64,000 nt of DNA from Perognathus longimembris pacificus (GCF_023159225.1 NC_063166.1:44757149-44821148); one strand, 5' to 3'; counted from the stretch's first letter, positions 38,701 to 53,700 are shown. Notes: generated from the sequence alone by a model not told the origin. Made by a program: numbers and translations.

Positions 38701-41700
38701 CAGGAAGGTAGGGAATTATTTACTGAGAGAGAAGGAAACATTGAAGGGAGTAATTCAATTTTGATTTAACTACATTTTTGTCTAGATAATCATTGTCTAG
38801 TGTATTTCTTGGATATTGAAAAAAATATGTTTCCTAGAAATAATGAAGTGACAGGATAGGGTTAGGTATTTTGGAAGAGCCTTTACCAATATAGTAGCAT
38901 TTTGGTTCATGTAATTGGATGTTTTAAAAATAATTTCAGCAGAATTATTTTTTTAAAATTAGGGAAAATAGCACTATCATTAGTTATTAATGTGATGTAT
39001 TTGTATGTCCATGATATGTTTTTGAGAATATGGTACTAAAATGTTAGTATGTATATAGTACTAAATCCTTTTTAAATGGCTAAAATAATCGTTAAGTCTC
39101 TTAGCATATGAATTTAAGTGAGAACTTACTTTACTGTCTTTTGTCTCTTTAACATGATGAAACAGTCAGCTATAGAGCAGTTGCATTAGTATATGTGAGT
39201 AATTGTGGTTTAGGTAATTCTAAGGGCTGGGTAAGGACTCATAAGAAAGTCTGTAAGAGCCCTGTGCTTGGCTATTCTACTTCTCTTTTCCTTCTAATGC
39301 ATGGTCTCCTTTCTTCCTTGTAAATAGAATGCTGACTTCATGACTTAGAAAATTGTAAAACTGTAAATTGACTTCACTTAATTAACAGTTTAAAAAAAAA
39401 CACCTTAATTTTAACTGGAAGAAAAACCTTGAATTCATAGAGTTCAGTCCTTACAACATCATGTTGTCTTCTCCATTTACACCTAGTGACTAACCTGTCT
39501 CTAAACCATTAATGGGTGATTCTAATTTCCCTCTCCTTTTCCTTTTTCTTCCTGCATCCCTGTTGTCTGTTATGGTTTGTTTGGTTGGACTTTCCCTGGT
39601 CAGTATTTTTATTTCCAGGAGGTGTTCCCCGTCTTGGCGGCAAAGCACTGCATCATGCAGGCCAATGCTGAGTACCACCAGTCTATCCTGGCAAAACAGC
39701 AGAAGAAATTTGGGGAAGAGATTGCAAGGTTGCAGGTGAGTCTCATAGTAATAAACAGGTAAAATGGCTTGCCATTTTTTTCCTAGTGAGATTTCCAGAT
39801 TTATTTAACAGAGAAAAGTTATGTGTTTTTTTTTTTAATCTGTAGCCTTTACACACTGCATATTTTTGAAGTTTTATGTTTTATCTAAAAACTTTGAGCA
39901 GTTTTTACATTTAATTTCTTATTTGTCCATGCTTATTTTAATGTAAATAAATCTCCTAAGTATAATTATCATGCTCTAAATAGATGTATACTAACATCCT
40001 ACCTCCGTCTAAGATGGAGGATAAAAAAATCCACAGCTCTAGAGGGACATTAGTTTTACACACACACTCATACACACACACCCCTCCCACAGTATATGTG
40101 TTTTATGCAGTTGTATCCAGTGTTGCCATGGGGGTCTTCAGAAATTTGTTATGATATCTAAAGTAACTGTGCAAGAGGGGCAGTATTTATGTGAATTATT
40201 GATGATTTTAGTATTGGTAAGCAGAAGATGGGAACAAGATTATTAGGAAAATTCATGTAAAGATTAGATAATGGAGCATACCTTGAAAGTGTTGTTTATG
40301 AAGTTGAAATTTAGTCTTTTCGAGAAAACCAATCCATAGTTACAAAACCAGAAAAAGATGTTTTTGATAAAACTCAGATTTTCCTATGTGGATATGATTT
40401 TTCCATAAGTTAACTGTAATTACAAAATTTACATTCGTGTATAAAAGTGCTTCTGAAAAAGGACTGTGGGAAACATTTTTTTTTGAAGGTTAGCATATTA
40501 AAATAATTTGAAGTTTACTCTTTGCATTGTTTAGGAATTCTGAGACTATTTGAATAAGGAACTTATATGAACCTTTCAGGAAAAACGTTTGAATTGTTAA
40601 TGTAATTTTATTTTTTTTGGTGCTCCTCCTGGGGTTTAAAAAACTCTGGGCCTGGGCACTGTCCCTGAACTTTTGTGCTCAAGTTCATCATTCTACCTAA
40701 TTGGAGATGAGAGTCTCATGGAAATTTCTGCCAAGTCTGGCTTTGAACCTTGATCCTCAGGTTTCAGCCTCCTAAATGGCTAGGATTATAGCCAGGTGCC
40801 ATTGGCACCTGGCTAATCTAATTTTTAGATGTTTTCTCAGAAAGGAAACTTTCAAATTCAACCAGTAAGACTTTGTTAGTTGTAGGGACATATTTCAGTT
40901 TTATAGCTTCAATGGTAAGTCAAAGGTTAAAGAATACAAGCACTCACTAATTCATATCTCAAAGGACAGTTTCTGTAGTAGGCATGGAATATTTAAAAAT
41001 TTTTTTCAGCCCACAGATGGCCAAACAGAACAGACAGGTGATTAAACAAAATAGATGACCAGGGAATATGGTTCTTCTATATACCTCAAAATAGAGTGCC
41101 CTGTAAGCCTGGGAGAAATAATTGGATGGTCATATTCCATAGACCATGGGCTGAGCCCCAGCCCTTTTAACACACATGGTGGGAGACATTTATCCAAGTT
41201 ATTTAATGAAATGGCTTTTCAACATAAGATTATGATGTCTAATTTAAATTATTATAGAGAATTGCATAAGTAAATTTTCTTGTAGTAAACTTATGTAGTC
41301 TTGTTATCTTGTTTTAGGCTTACTTTATCTCTGTTGATTGTTTTGTATAGTATTGTCTGTATGTCTTAGACTCTATCTCTGTGTGGAGTTGATGACTGGT
41401 AAAACATACTGTGTTCAAATCTTCTCTAAGTTTGCTAGTTGTCCACTTTGGTGTGGGTAGAGTTACTGATTTCTTCCCATAATTGCCTATATAGCCAGAA
41501 TGTATTAAATGCAAAATTTAAGTTTTGTATCTTCCTGCTAAATTGGCATTATTCTGTCAGTTTACCTGGCAGTGCACCTATGCATTACCTGTCAATGTTT
41601 GAACATTTTATGATAAGAGAATTTCTAGACTATCTTTTCAGCTACAATGTTGGAAATGCCATTTCTTTAAGATTTTTTTTCCTTTGACATTTTTCTTTTT

Positions 41701-44700
41701 AGCATGCTGCAGAATTAATCAAGACAGTGGCATCTCGCTATGATGAGTATGTCAATGTGAAGGATTTTTCTGACAAGATCAACCGTGCCCTTGTTGCAGC
41801 TAAGAAGGATAATGACTTCATTTATCATGATCGAGTTCCAGACCTTAAAGATTTAGATCCTATTGGCAAAGCCACACTAGTCAAATCTACCCCAGTCAAT
41901 GTACCTATCAGCCAGAAGTTCACTGGTATGTCTGTTCTTCTAGTGTTCTTCATTGTACTCTTTTCTGCAGCATACTTAATAACTATTTGTTTTTTAGCTA
42001 ACATCACAATTACTTTGTATAATTTGGGTATTATTTACATTCATATTTTAAATAAATGGGAGGATAAAAAAGCATTTAGTGAAATTTTAAGGTGGAAAGT
42101 TAATGATAAAGCATATGTAAAGTATGGAGCAAGGGCAGAAACTAGAAACTGGGTAATGATTGATACTTTAGATAGATACTTAACCATCTTTAACATATAT
42201 TTTTATATTTAAGACACTGACATTAAAATAACCATATATATATATATATATTTTTTTTTTTTGTCAGTTGTGGGGCTTGAACTCACGGCCTAGGCGCTGT
42301 CTCTGAATTTTTTTTTTTTTTTTTTTGACCAGTCCTGCTTGGACTCAGAGCACTGTCCCTGGCTTCTTCTTTGCTCAAGGCTAGCACTCTGCCACTTGAG
42401 CCACAGCGCCACTTCTGGATGTTTTCTGTATATGTGGTGCTGGGGAATTGAACCCAGGGCCTCATGTATACGAGGCAAGCACTCTTGCCACTAGGCCATA
42501 TCCCCAGCCCCTAACCATATATTTTTAAATAGGCAGACTTCTGGAGTTATTTGTAGTAAATATCCTGTCTTTGTTATTGTAATAAATGATGCAATATTTG
42601 GTATCCCTTAGCTGAAATTCTAGGTATTATATTTTTAGGCACCAGGGAAAGTGACTATTTTTCTTAGCAAACAAAATGTCTACCATGTGCCAGCAGCTCT
42701 TTTAAGCACTTCATGATGAGTAACTCATTTATTTCTCACAAAACCCATGAGATGGTACTGTTAATATTCTCATTTTACTGATGAGGATACTGATGCCTTG
42801 AGTAGTTATTACCCCAAGGTCATGGAGCCTAGGAAGTGGTTGAGCTGGAAACTGAATCAACAAATGAGTAGTCATTAAAGGTCTTTTATATTCTTTAGTT
42901 TAGAAATAAATAAAGAACAGAAAAGAAAGCTTTCATTATTGCCATTATCCATGAATTTGGTGATGAGAAACTTGTCTTCCTCATTGTGCCTTCAATAATA
43001 ATTTAGTTTTGACCTTTAAGTATTTGTAGACAATGTGAATACTGAAAGAAAATATGAATACTTTTACAGCTTGAGTTTTTGTTCTAAAAATTTATTGCAA
43101 CTTTCCTTCCTAATTTCAGATCTGTTTGAGAAGATGGTCCCAATGTCAGTGCAGCAGTCTTTGGCTGCATTTAATCAGAGGAAAGCTGATTTGGTTAACA
43201 GATCAATTGCTCAAATGAGAGAAGCTACCACTTTGGCAAATGGGTAGGTTATGTTTCATAAATTCCTAAAATTTCCTGTTGAATAATTATTTGGCTACAT
43301 TGTGTTAGCATTTTTATAATTTTAGCTTTCTGAGTTTGTAGCTAAATATCAGGAATATATGATACAGTTGTAGGAAGACATACACATATTGGGGGTAGTT
43401 TATTAAGACTTAGCAGAAAAATTATAGTTGGATGAAGTTGAATTACAGAAACTACCATTTTGTACTTTTTTGTTTTTCTTGTGCTGATACAAGGGCTTGA
43501 ACTCTGTGCCAGGTGTTTTCCTTTAGATTTTTTTGCTCAAGGCTGGCACTCTAACACCTAAGCCACAGGCTCCGCTTCTAGCTTTTTGATGGTTAATTGC
43601 AGATGAGTCTCACAGACTTTTCTGCCCAGCTGGCTTCAAATTGTAATCCTCTGCTATCAGTCTCCTGAGTATCTAGGATTTCAGTCCTGAGCTACCAGCA
43701 GCTGGCTACAGATTATATTTTAAGAGATTTGCTTCAGGGAAATTAGAAGTAGAAGGATCTCTTTAAGATACATGGTACAACTGTTCATATGGGAAAACTC
43801 AGGCAGTACTTGTATGAAAGAAAAAGTGAAAGTTAAAATTAATAGATACATAGGTAGTACATTTGGAATTCTCATCCAGTTTTTGTTTCTGGTGGAAAAG
43901 AGACGGAGATAATAATTGATTTGAAAGAATTTAGATTTAACTCATACAGTAAATTGCACCCATTTAAAATGTACTGTGTAGTTAATTTTTGATAAATGTC
44001 CTTACCTCTCTCCGTTAGACCAAATTAAGCACTATTTCTGTCACCCTAAGAAATTCTTAGTGCCTGTTGGCTTTTAACCCCTACTCCCTTGATTACTAGA
44101 CACCCTCTATATCTTCTATATGTCCCTTATCAGTACAAGTTAGGTGGTTTGTTTTTTTTTAATGTTGGTTGTGGGGCTTGAACTCAGGCCTGAGCACTGT
44201 CCCTGAGTTCTTTTTACTCAAGGCTAGTGCTCTACCACTTTGAGAGCCACATCTGTCACTTCTGGTTTTCTGGCAGATAGGAGTTTCATGGACTTTCCTG
44301 CCTTTAGCTGGCTTTGAACTGCAGTTGTCAGATCTCAACCTCCTGAGTAGCTAGGATTACAAGCTGGGCCCCTGGCACTTGTCTCTTCCTTATTTTTGTA
44401 TGTGTTTGGTAGGTGTCTTATCACTGATGATGCATATGCCTAGTTATTTGGTTCTTTTGAGTTTTCTTATTTTTATTAAATTTTATTGTTATTTTTTCTA
44501 TGTGGGCTGACTTCTATGACTTATTTTGTATATTACAATTTGTGACAAAATGATGAATCAAGTATGATAGAAACTATTTTTTTAAAGGTAGAACTTTCAA
44601 CTTTAATTAGACCTAAAAATGTTATGTTTGAACTATAAACCAAGTATCTTTTCATACTGTCCATAGATTTTGGCTTCTAATTCTGAACTGTGAACTTTAA

Positions 44701-47700
44701 TAATTTAGTTTTTCAATTATTTTAATTTTATCAATCACTGGTTTTCTGCTTTTCTCTTTATTTTTATATTCGTATATACAAATCTTTTTTGGAGGTGTGG
44801 AGATGTTATTGGAGATAGATAGTGTGGAGATTCTATTGATAATGATTTGGGTGGATATGGTATAATATAAAGGTGATTTAGACTTTTCGTGATACATTAT
44901 TTTATTTTTTACAGGGTGTTAGCCTCCCTCAACCTTCCAGCAGCGATTGAAGATGTGTCTGGAGATACTGTACCTCAGTCCATATTGACCAAGTCCACAT
45001 CGGTCATTGAACAGGGAGGCATTCAAACTGTTGATCAGTTGATCAAAGAATTACCTGAACTATTGCAAAGAAATAGAGAAATCCTAGATGTGGTATGTTT
45101 TGAAAGATGCTATTCAAGTAAAAACCAACCTGGTGCCCAGTAGGAATTGAGACTTGAGGGTTTCATTCAATACCAGGGTGAATTTATTGTGACTTAGGAC
45201 TTGATCTTTAGTTTTAAAGGAAATTCTGCTGAGAATGAGTTCATTATTAAGTGAAAACAAATGCATGTAAATGAAATTGACAGAGTCATTGTATTATAAT
45301 AGTATACAATGAAAAACTATTGGACACACTGTTCCAAGTCTTCATAATTAGTAATTTTTTTTTTTTTTGGCCAGTCCTGGGCCTTGGACTCAGGGCCTGA
45401 GCACTGTCCCTGGCTTCTTTTTGCTCAAGGCTAGCACTCTGCAACTGGAGCCACAGCGCCACTTCTGGCCGTTTCCTATATATGTGGTGCTGGGGAATTG
45501 AACCCAGGGCTTCATGTATATGAGGCAAGCACTCTTGCCACTAGGCCATATTCCCAGCCCCATAATTAGTAATTTCTTTTGTACATAAAATCTGTGTGAA
45601 CGTAGAATCAGACAAAGGAAATTAGACCATCAGATGTTTTATAAGGTGGTTGCATTCATTTATTTAGAAGAGATGGCATTTTTTTCAATGACACACTAAA
45701 GTTGTTTTGGTTAAAGCCAACTATTTTGCCAGTGTAATTCTCATTTTCTGGTGCATTTGCCCTTCTCCTTAATTGGTAAGTTTCTGTATTTAATGGGTAT
45801 GCTTACACTGGTTATAGAGCCTTTGCTAGTTTGAATCACATATTCTCTAATTCTCTTACCAATGCTTTTAACCCATAATATTTTGATTTATCAGTTTCAA
45901 CTTTCAGAGATTGTGCTTTACCTCACTTCTGGGTACTGTGAGGAAGAGGAAGAATTTTAAAGTACTTAGGATGTTGTGAAGTATGTGATGGATAATTTTT
46001 ACCTCCCTGGGTTACTGCAAAGATTAAGCCAAGACAGTGAAATACCTAGCTCTGTGTACTCATAGGATGTTCTTCATAAATTATAGCTATATTGCTGTTG
46101 TATTATCATGGTGATAATGCAGCTGTTATAACTTGATAATGAAAATGATAGTTATTACTCATCTTTCAATGCACATCAGCTTGAAAAAAGTTAGGGTGAG
46201 AACTTACTGCATTACTGGCTTGGGAAAGCTGCTTATGAGGGATTCTACTTTAATTATACAATCAGCATTCATCTGTCTTTCCTGTAAAGACATAATAACC
46301 AGAAAAACTAAAGGGGATCGTTAATATCATGTAATATCATGTAAATCTTTGCTGTTGCTGAGCTTGTTAGAAATTCAGACTCTCAGACCTGACTTAAAAT
46401 CTGCATGTCGATTCATCTGGGAAATAAGGATGAAGGTATTTAATCCATAAGACAGCTATAAGGTAGAGTAATAGATGTGCCTACTAAGTTAGTCCAAGTT
46501 AGACATTAAGTATGATGGCATTTCCTTGAGATTTAAGATGATATTGAATGGAAGACATATGTTTGGTCTTGTATAAAGTTCTTTTTGATAAAAACTTTGC
46601 TTACTGAAATTTCATCAGTTATGAGAAGAATTTTTATAACTATGAATGTGAAAATAATTCACCTTACACATTAGTATCTTCATCTCAATATGAAGCACAT
46701 TTTTATATTATTTGTAATAGTCTTGTAGGTTTTCTGTTACTCTTTCGGTTGTATTTGGAGTCTCTCCTTTTATACTTGGTGAGTCTCCTTAAAGTAAGGC
46801 GTAAGTTCTGAAACTAGTACTTGTTTTGCATTGTCTCTCTAGTTGCTATCACACCTTTTGTTTTGGTCTTGATTTTCAGAAATTAGTACCAGGGTGTGAA
46901 ATGAGGCTACATGCTTGCTCAGCTTGAGCTATACCTCTAGCCCAGCTTTTTGCTGGTTACTTTGAAGTTATAGTTGCAGACTTTTCTGCCCAGGCTGGTT
47001 TTGAATGGTGATCCTCTATATTGCTTAGCCTCCTGAATCGAGCGTGGATTACAAGATTACAGTGTAATTTTTTTCTTTCATATTTTTATAAATTTAAGTT
47101 AAAATTTTGAATTAAAGAGTTGTATAAAGGAGTTATAATTCCATAACTCAAATAATGAGTACAGTGCTTCTAGGACAGTGTCACCCTTTGTTTTCCCCCG
47201 TAATTTTTAAAAATAATTTGTCATTGTTCCCTGTAAATCTTGGATCTATATAAATCTTGGATTTTTATTCAGTTATTCTTTTTTTTTTTTTTGCCAGTCC
47301 TGGCCCTTGGACTCAGGACCTGAGCACTGTCCCTGGCTTCTTTTTGCTCAAGGCTAGCACTCGGTGACTTGAGCCACAGCGCCACTTCTGGCCTTTTCTA
47401 TATATGTGGTGCTGAGGAATCGAACCCAGTGCTTCATGTATACAGGACGAGCACTTTACCACTAGGCCATATTCCTAGCCCCCAGTTATTCATTTTTGTT
47501 TGTTGTTTTGGTGTTAATACTGGGGCTTGAGCTCAGGGTCTGATGTTCTCACTTGCCTTTTTTGTTCATAGTAGGTATTCTACCACTTGTGCCATGCCTC
47601 TAGTTTTGGGTTTTTCCTGATTAATTGGAGAGAAGAGTCTTAAGGATTTGTCTGCCCTAGATGGCATTGAATTGTGACTCTCAGATTTCAGCCTCCTGAG

Positions 47701-50700
47701 TAGCTAAGATTCTAGATGTGAGCCACTGGCACCTGAATTCCCCCCACCCCAACACAAAATACTGTGGTTTGAACTTGGGCGGGGGGCGGGGTTGTGGGGT
47801 TTGTGCTTGCAAAAAAGGTACAAGTTGAGCCATGCTTCTAATCCATTTTTGCTCTAGCTACTTTTTTTTTGTTTTTGCCAGTCCTGGGGCTTGAACTGAG
47901 GGCCTGAGCACGGTACCTGGCTTCTATTTGCCACAGTGTCACTTCTGGCTCTTTTTATATATGTGGTGCTGAGGAATCAAACCCAGGGCTTCATGTATGT
48001 TAGGCAAGCACTCTACCACTAGGCCACATTCCCAGTCTCTAGCTACTATTTTTAATATAGTCTTTTCCCCCGGGCTGTCCTGTACCATGATCTTTCTATT
48101 TACAAATGTTTCCCACCCATATTTGGATACTGAGAGCATATCACTGCATGAACTTTTTTTTTTTTTCTGTTGAGATGGGGCCTCATGAACTTTTTACCCT
48201 TATTTCAGTTCCCCCCAAGTTGTTAGAATTACAGGTGTTCATCACCATAACTACCTCGTTTTTTTCCTTTGTTCTATCTCTTTATGATTTCCTGTCAGAT
48301 TGTTGGTGGGGCTTCAGAATCAGTTGTAAATATCACTTATCGTAGGTTTGTTGTTGTTGTTTAACCATTTCTCTTTGTGTTCTTTCAGAGAGACTAGGTG
48401 AGGATCCTAGATGGTTAGTTGGCTTGTAGCTATGCCTTTTTTGTTCTGTTCAGTTTATGATGTACGTGTGTGTGTGTCTGTGTCTTTGTGAATTTCTTTT
48501 ATATTTTTCCTTTCCAAGGTATTTAGTTGTTTAAAAACATCTTATAAACTGAACACCTCATGGAGGGAAAGGGAAATGGGGAGGCGGGAGGGGGGAATGA
48601 GTGACGAGGTAACAAACAGTACAAGAAATATATCCAATGCCTAACGTATGAAACTGTAACCTCTCTGTACATCAGTTTGATAATAAAAATTTGAAAAAAA
48701 GATAACAAAAAATAAAAAAATAAAAACATCTTACATATTTCATATTTTTCTTACACTTTGCTCCTTCCTTGGTCCCTTTCTCCTTTTGCTCTTCCTTCTT
48801 TCCCTTCCCTTTCCCCCCTTCCTCCTTTTCTTTTCCTTTTTCTTTTTCTTTTATTGAGGTAAAAATTACCTGACATTCACCATAAACCTGGTTAAAATGA
48901 ATTGAATGACCTTTAGTAGCTTCACAGTATTGTAAAGCATTAATACTCTAGCTTCAGAAACCCTCTACCTATCAGCAGTAACTTTCCCCCCCTTTTCCTC
49001 TGCTGCTGGCAACTACTAATCTGTATGTTTTTGTCTGTTCTGGACATCTCATATAACTGGAGTCCTGTCATATGTGACCTTTTGAGTTTGGCTCTTTTTA
49101 ACATAATATTTTCAGGCCTCATGTATACTGTAACATGCATCAGTATTTCATGGTAGCTTAATAGTATTCTGCTTATGGGCATACCATATTTTGTTCCTCA
49201 CTTGATGACTACTTGAGATTTTTAGTGAATACTACTGCTATTAGTGTATATGCTTGTAAAAGTTTTAATTTGAACATGTATGTTCACTTTTGTTGGATAT
49301 ATACGAAAGATCAGAATTGCTGGGTCAAGTGGTAAGTCCAAGTTTAATTTTTTGAGGACCTGCCAAACTGTTTTGCTGGGTAGCTGCACTGCTTTACATT
49401 CCTGCAATCAGTGTGTGAGGGCTATAGTGTATTCACATCCTAGTCAGTCCTTGAAATTATTCTTTTAAAAACAAGTATAGTTTACTTACCCATATATATG
49501 AAGTGGTATGGGTTTGATTTACATTTTCCTAATGGCTAATCATAAGGATGGTTTGCTTGTCACTTGTGTCCTGTCTATGTTAAATAGACATTTAACTCTT
49601 CAGCCTTAAAAAAAAAAATGATGCTGTCTTTTTGTTGATGAATTATAAGGGTTTCTTGTATAATTTGGATACTAGACATTGTCAGGTTATATGATTTACA
49701 GACATCTTTTCCTGTTCCGTGGATGGTATTTTCATTCTCTTGTTATTGTTCTTTGGTGTAGAAGAATTAAAATGTTCTTTGGGTGGCACTGGGCTTTTAA
49801 TATGGATCCTCATACTTGATAGACAGACACTGCCCCACTTGACATGTCCCCAGACCTCTTTGCAATCCTCACATCTCAGCTTTCTGAGTAGCTAGGGTTA
49901 CAGGCATGATCCACTGGCATCAGTCTTGGCATCAGTCTTTAGTATTTTATGCACATATAGTTTTTATCAAATGCAACTGGAGATAGTTTTACTGTCTCCT
50001 ACTAATTCGGATGTATTTTATTCTTCAGGCCTAATTTGTGATACTACAGTGGTGAGAGTGGACATCCTTTTGTTTTTGTAATCTTACAGGGAAACTTGCA
50101 ATGTTTTTTTCTTTTAGTTTTTAGTGCGCACAGTCATGTGTCACTTTAATGTGAGGGTATATGTTCTAAGAAACACTTGGTAGGTGATTTTTGTCATTGT
50201 GCAGACATCACTGTGAGTACTTATACAAACTTAAATGGTTATAGCATCATTAGGCATATAATTTTGTGGTACTCCGGATGAGGTTCAGGATTGCTTGATT
50301 TTTAGCTGTGGGTTTTTTATAGATGGTCTGTATTGTGTTGAGGAAGTTCACTATACCTGGCCCCCTGAGTGAAACCCATCTTCTCTCCTTCCTGGGTACT
50401 GCTACAAAACATCTCTTTCTTTCTCCTTCTCTGTGTGGGAGGCATAGATAGGATTGCCTGCCTGAGGCTGCTCTGGGCAAAGATTTGAGACCCTGTTAGA
50501 AAATAAGGCAAAAATGAGCTGGAGCTGTGGCTGAAGTGGTAGAGCGCTTGCTTTTTAGCAGCTATGAGGCCCTGAGTTCAAACTATGTTCTCCCTTCCCA
50601 AATAAAAATAGTAATTTAGAGCCACTGATTTGTAACTTCCCTAGTTTGAAAGAGAGTGCCTTTGTTCTCACTTCTACCTGTATTGGCTCTGCCTAAGTTC

Positions 50701-53700
50701 TTTGTTTCCTTTTCATGTATTAAGTTCAGTGATGAATTTCATTGATGGCAAAGTATAGTGAGCCTGTTTTGTTTTTTGGCCTGTTTTTGTATTCATTATC
50801 ATTGTTAGCGGGTTATTAAAATAATATAATATATTGATATATATGGTAATATATGATAGAGATTCTTTGAGACATGCAAAGCCTAAGGTAATTTCCTCTC
50901 TGGTATATGGCAGGAAGATGCTGTTCTCTGTCCTAAGTGACCAGGGCCTGTCAGACACCCCTGGCTCTGGCCCTTGTTTCTGTGGGTAGATTAGTTCTTT
51001 CTTATGTTTCTTTTCAGCTGAGCATTAGAAGGGAATTTTTATATGCTACATACAATTTTCAATTTGTTGTACTGGGATAGAAGCCTAAGACTTACCAATC
51101 ATAATTTGGTTGTTCTTTTTGCTTTATGTTCAAAGGTTTTGCTTATGGTTTCTGTTTATTTTATTTTGGTTTTGTGGTACTGAGGAATTGAACCTGGGGC
51201 TTCATGTATGCTTGGCAAGTACTGTACCACTAAATCACATTCCCAGTCCCTGTTTATTTTAGTCTTAAAAATTTCTTTGAAGTATTTTGATACTTTAAAG
51301 AAGTATTTTACTGAGAAATACTGTGGGTAATGTAAACATTACATTTTATTACTCTTGTTTTTTATGGTATTGAGCAGGAAACTCAGCACCTTGCACATGC
51401 TGGGCAATTGCTCATCCACTGAGCTATACCTTACCACAATTTTATGACTTTTTATTACCTATAACTTAGGTTTGTACAGCAACAAAACTCATTTTCTTCA
51501 TTAATCAGTAGGGTAGAAATTTTTCTCATGAGACAACCTACTTGGGGCATGACTATTATTTTAATTTTGTTATAATGGTGATATATACAGGGGTTACAGT
51601 TATGTCAGGTAAAGAGCACATTTCTTTTTGGACAGTGTCACCCCTTCCCTTATACTCTGTCAGTTTTACACTCCCATCCCTACCTACAAGTTGTATAGTT
51701 CATTTTCAAGTGTCTAAGTACCAGAGTTGCATTTGTTTACCTTTGTACCTCCATTTCTGTGCTTCTCCTGACCCTCCCAAAGACATATAAACATACAAAC
51801 AAGACAAAAAGAAAAGAAAATGAAAGCAGTTTCCTGGAGTTCTTTTTGATAAATGCTATTTTGTATCATCAGAGATATGTAGTCATTGTACCTTTGTATT
51901 CCTCTCCTAAGTGTATCCTCCTTTGGTCTCACTGTGTGTAGATTCCTAGAGTTCTGTATAATTTATCATGTACCAGTGTATTTTAGATCTAGCTTTCACA
52001 TGTGAGAGAAAACATGCACTGTTTGTCTCTCTGAGCTTGGCTTACTTCACTTAGCGTGGTCTGTTCTAGGTCCATCCATTTTTCTGGGGTATGATTATTT
52101 TTAAAGTGTCTAAAATTTTTATGATAGAAATGGTATCTCCTTTTTTCAAGTCACTAAAATTGTTGGATGAAGAAGAAGCAACTGATAATGACTTAAGAGC
52201 AAAATTTAAGGAACGCTGGCAAAGGACACCATCCAATGACCTTTATAAGCCTTTAAGAACAGGTAAGAGTATATATAAATGACCTCCACTAGAATAAATT
52301 CCATACTTGATTAAGTTAGAATGAATTGTAAACTACTTTCGCTGAATTGTGTACTACTACAAAAACCTTGTTGTTTCCCCTTAGTTTAATATAAAAACAG
52401 CAACAACAAATTAGCAATAGACCCACGTCTTTGCAAGTAGCAAAAAATAAAAGGAACCTTTCTTTATTTTCTTTGCCTATCTCTTTATATTTAAAAAAAC
52501 AGAAGCCATACGAAGCCATACAGGTGATTTTATAATTTATTTTTCTTTCTTTCTTTTTTTTTGGTGCTGGTCCTGGGGCTTGAACGTGGGGCTTGAGCTC
52601 TTTTTGCTCAGGACTAGTGTTCTACCACTTGAGCTACAGCTCTGCTTCTGGTTCTTTTTGTGAATCATGTCTTGCCCTGGCGAATTTCAAACCACAATCT
52701 TCAGATCTCAGCCTTCTGAGTAGCTAGGATTACAAACATGAGCCACTGGTGTCCAGCTCTAGTTAAATAAGATATACCTCATCCAACACTTTTTTTTGCC
52801 AGTCCTGGGGCTTGGACTCAGGGCTCTGCTCAAGGCTAACACTCTACCACTTGAGCCACAGCGCCAGTTCTTGCCATTTTCTGTATGTGTGGTGCTGGGG
52901 AATTGAACCCAGGGCTTCATGTATGCGAGGCAAGCACTCTTGCCACTAGGCCATATCCCCAGCCCAAGATATACCTCATGACAAAGTTTTTTTCTAAAAT
53001 ATGTCTGATGAATTTTAAAGTCAAGCTGTCTTTTGAGAGAAGACCTTTTAAAATTATTTGTGTTCAATTTTTTGAGTGAATGACAGCTTCTGATATTCAT
53101 GAGTGTAGAAAAAGATTAGACTACTGTCTGTTCGCTTTTATTTGACACCAAATTATACTAAGTTGAACATGTAGCTGTGCTTCTGGTTTTATTCTTCCAA
53201 AAATAAAAATGTCCAGATTGACAGCTGAGTTTTTATTTAGTAATTTGGGGCCTATAGAAGGGGAAAATGAGTGAAGTTGAGGCCCAGAACTTAATAGTAC
53301 ATATGGTCCATAAACATTGCTGTTAGAATTATGCTGTGCTCTGGAAACCTTTTTCTCCAGAGGGAACCAACTTCAGAACAGTTTTAGACAAAGCTGTACA
53401 AGCAGATGGACAAGTGAAAGAACGTTACCAGTCTCATCGCGACACCATTGCACTTTTGTGTAAGCCGGAGCCTGAGCTGAATGCCGCCATCCCCTCTGCT
53501 AATCCAGCAAAGACCATGCAGGGCAGTGAGGTAAGAGGGTGAAATTTGGTGTGAGTGGTCATTGCTTATGAAAATTGTGTTCAAGCCATTGTACACAATG
53601 TCTTACTGTCCTCTTTTAAAAAAATACACGTTTGCTGTGAGTATAACACTGAATAGAACATTTGCTTAGTATACACAAGCCTGTAGATGTGATCCCCAGC

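Noticed and set aside
45087..45095. Alternative donor GAT|GTGGTA at the end of exon 10
   Set aside because: It would leave exon 10 three nt shorter (phase is kept, losing residue 453), but the donor match is much weaker than GTG|GTATGT and the family has a residue at this place.
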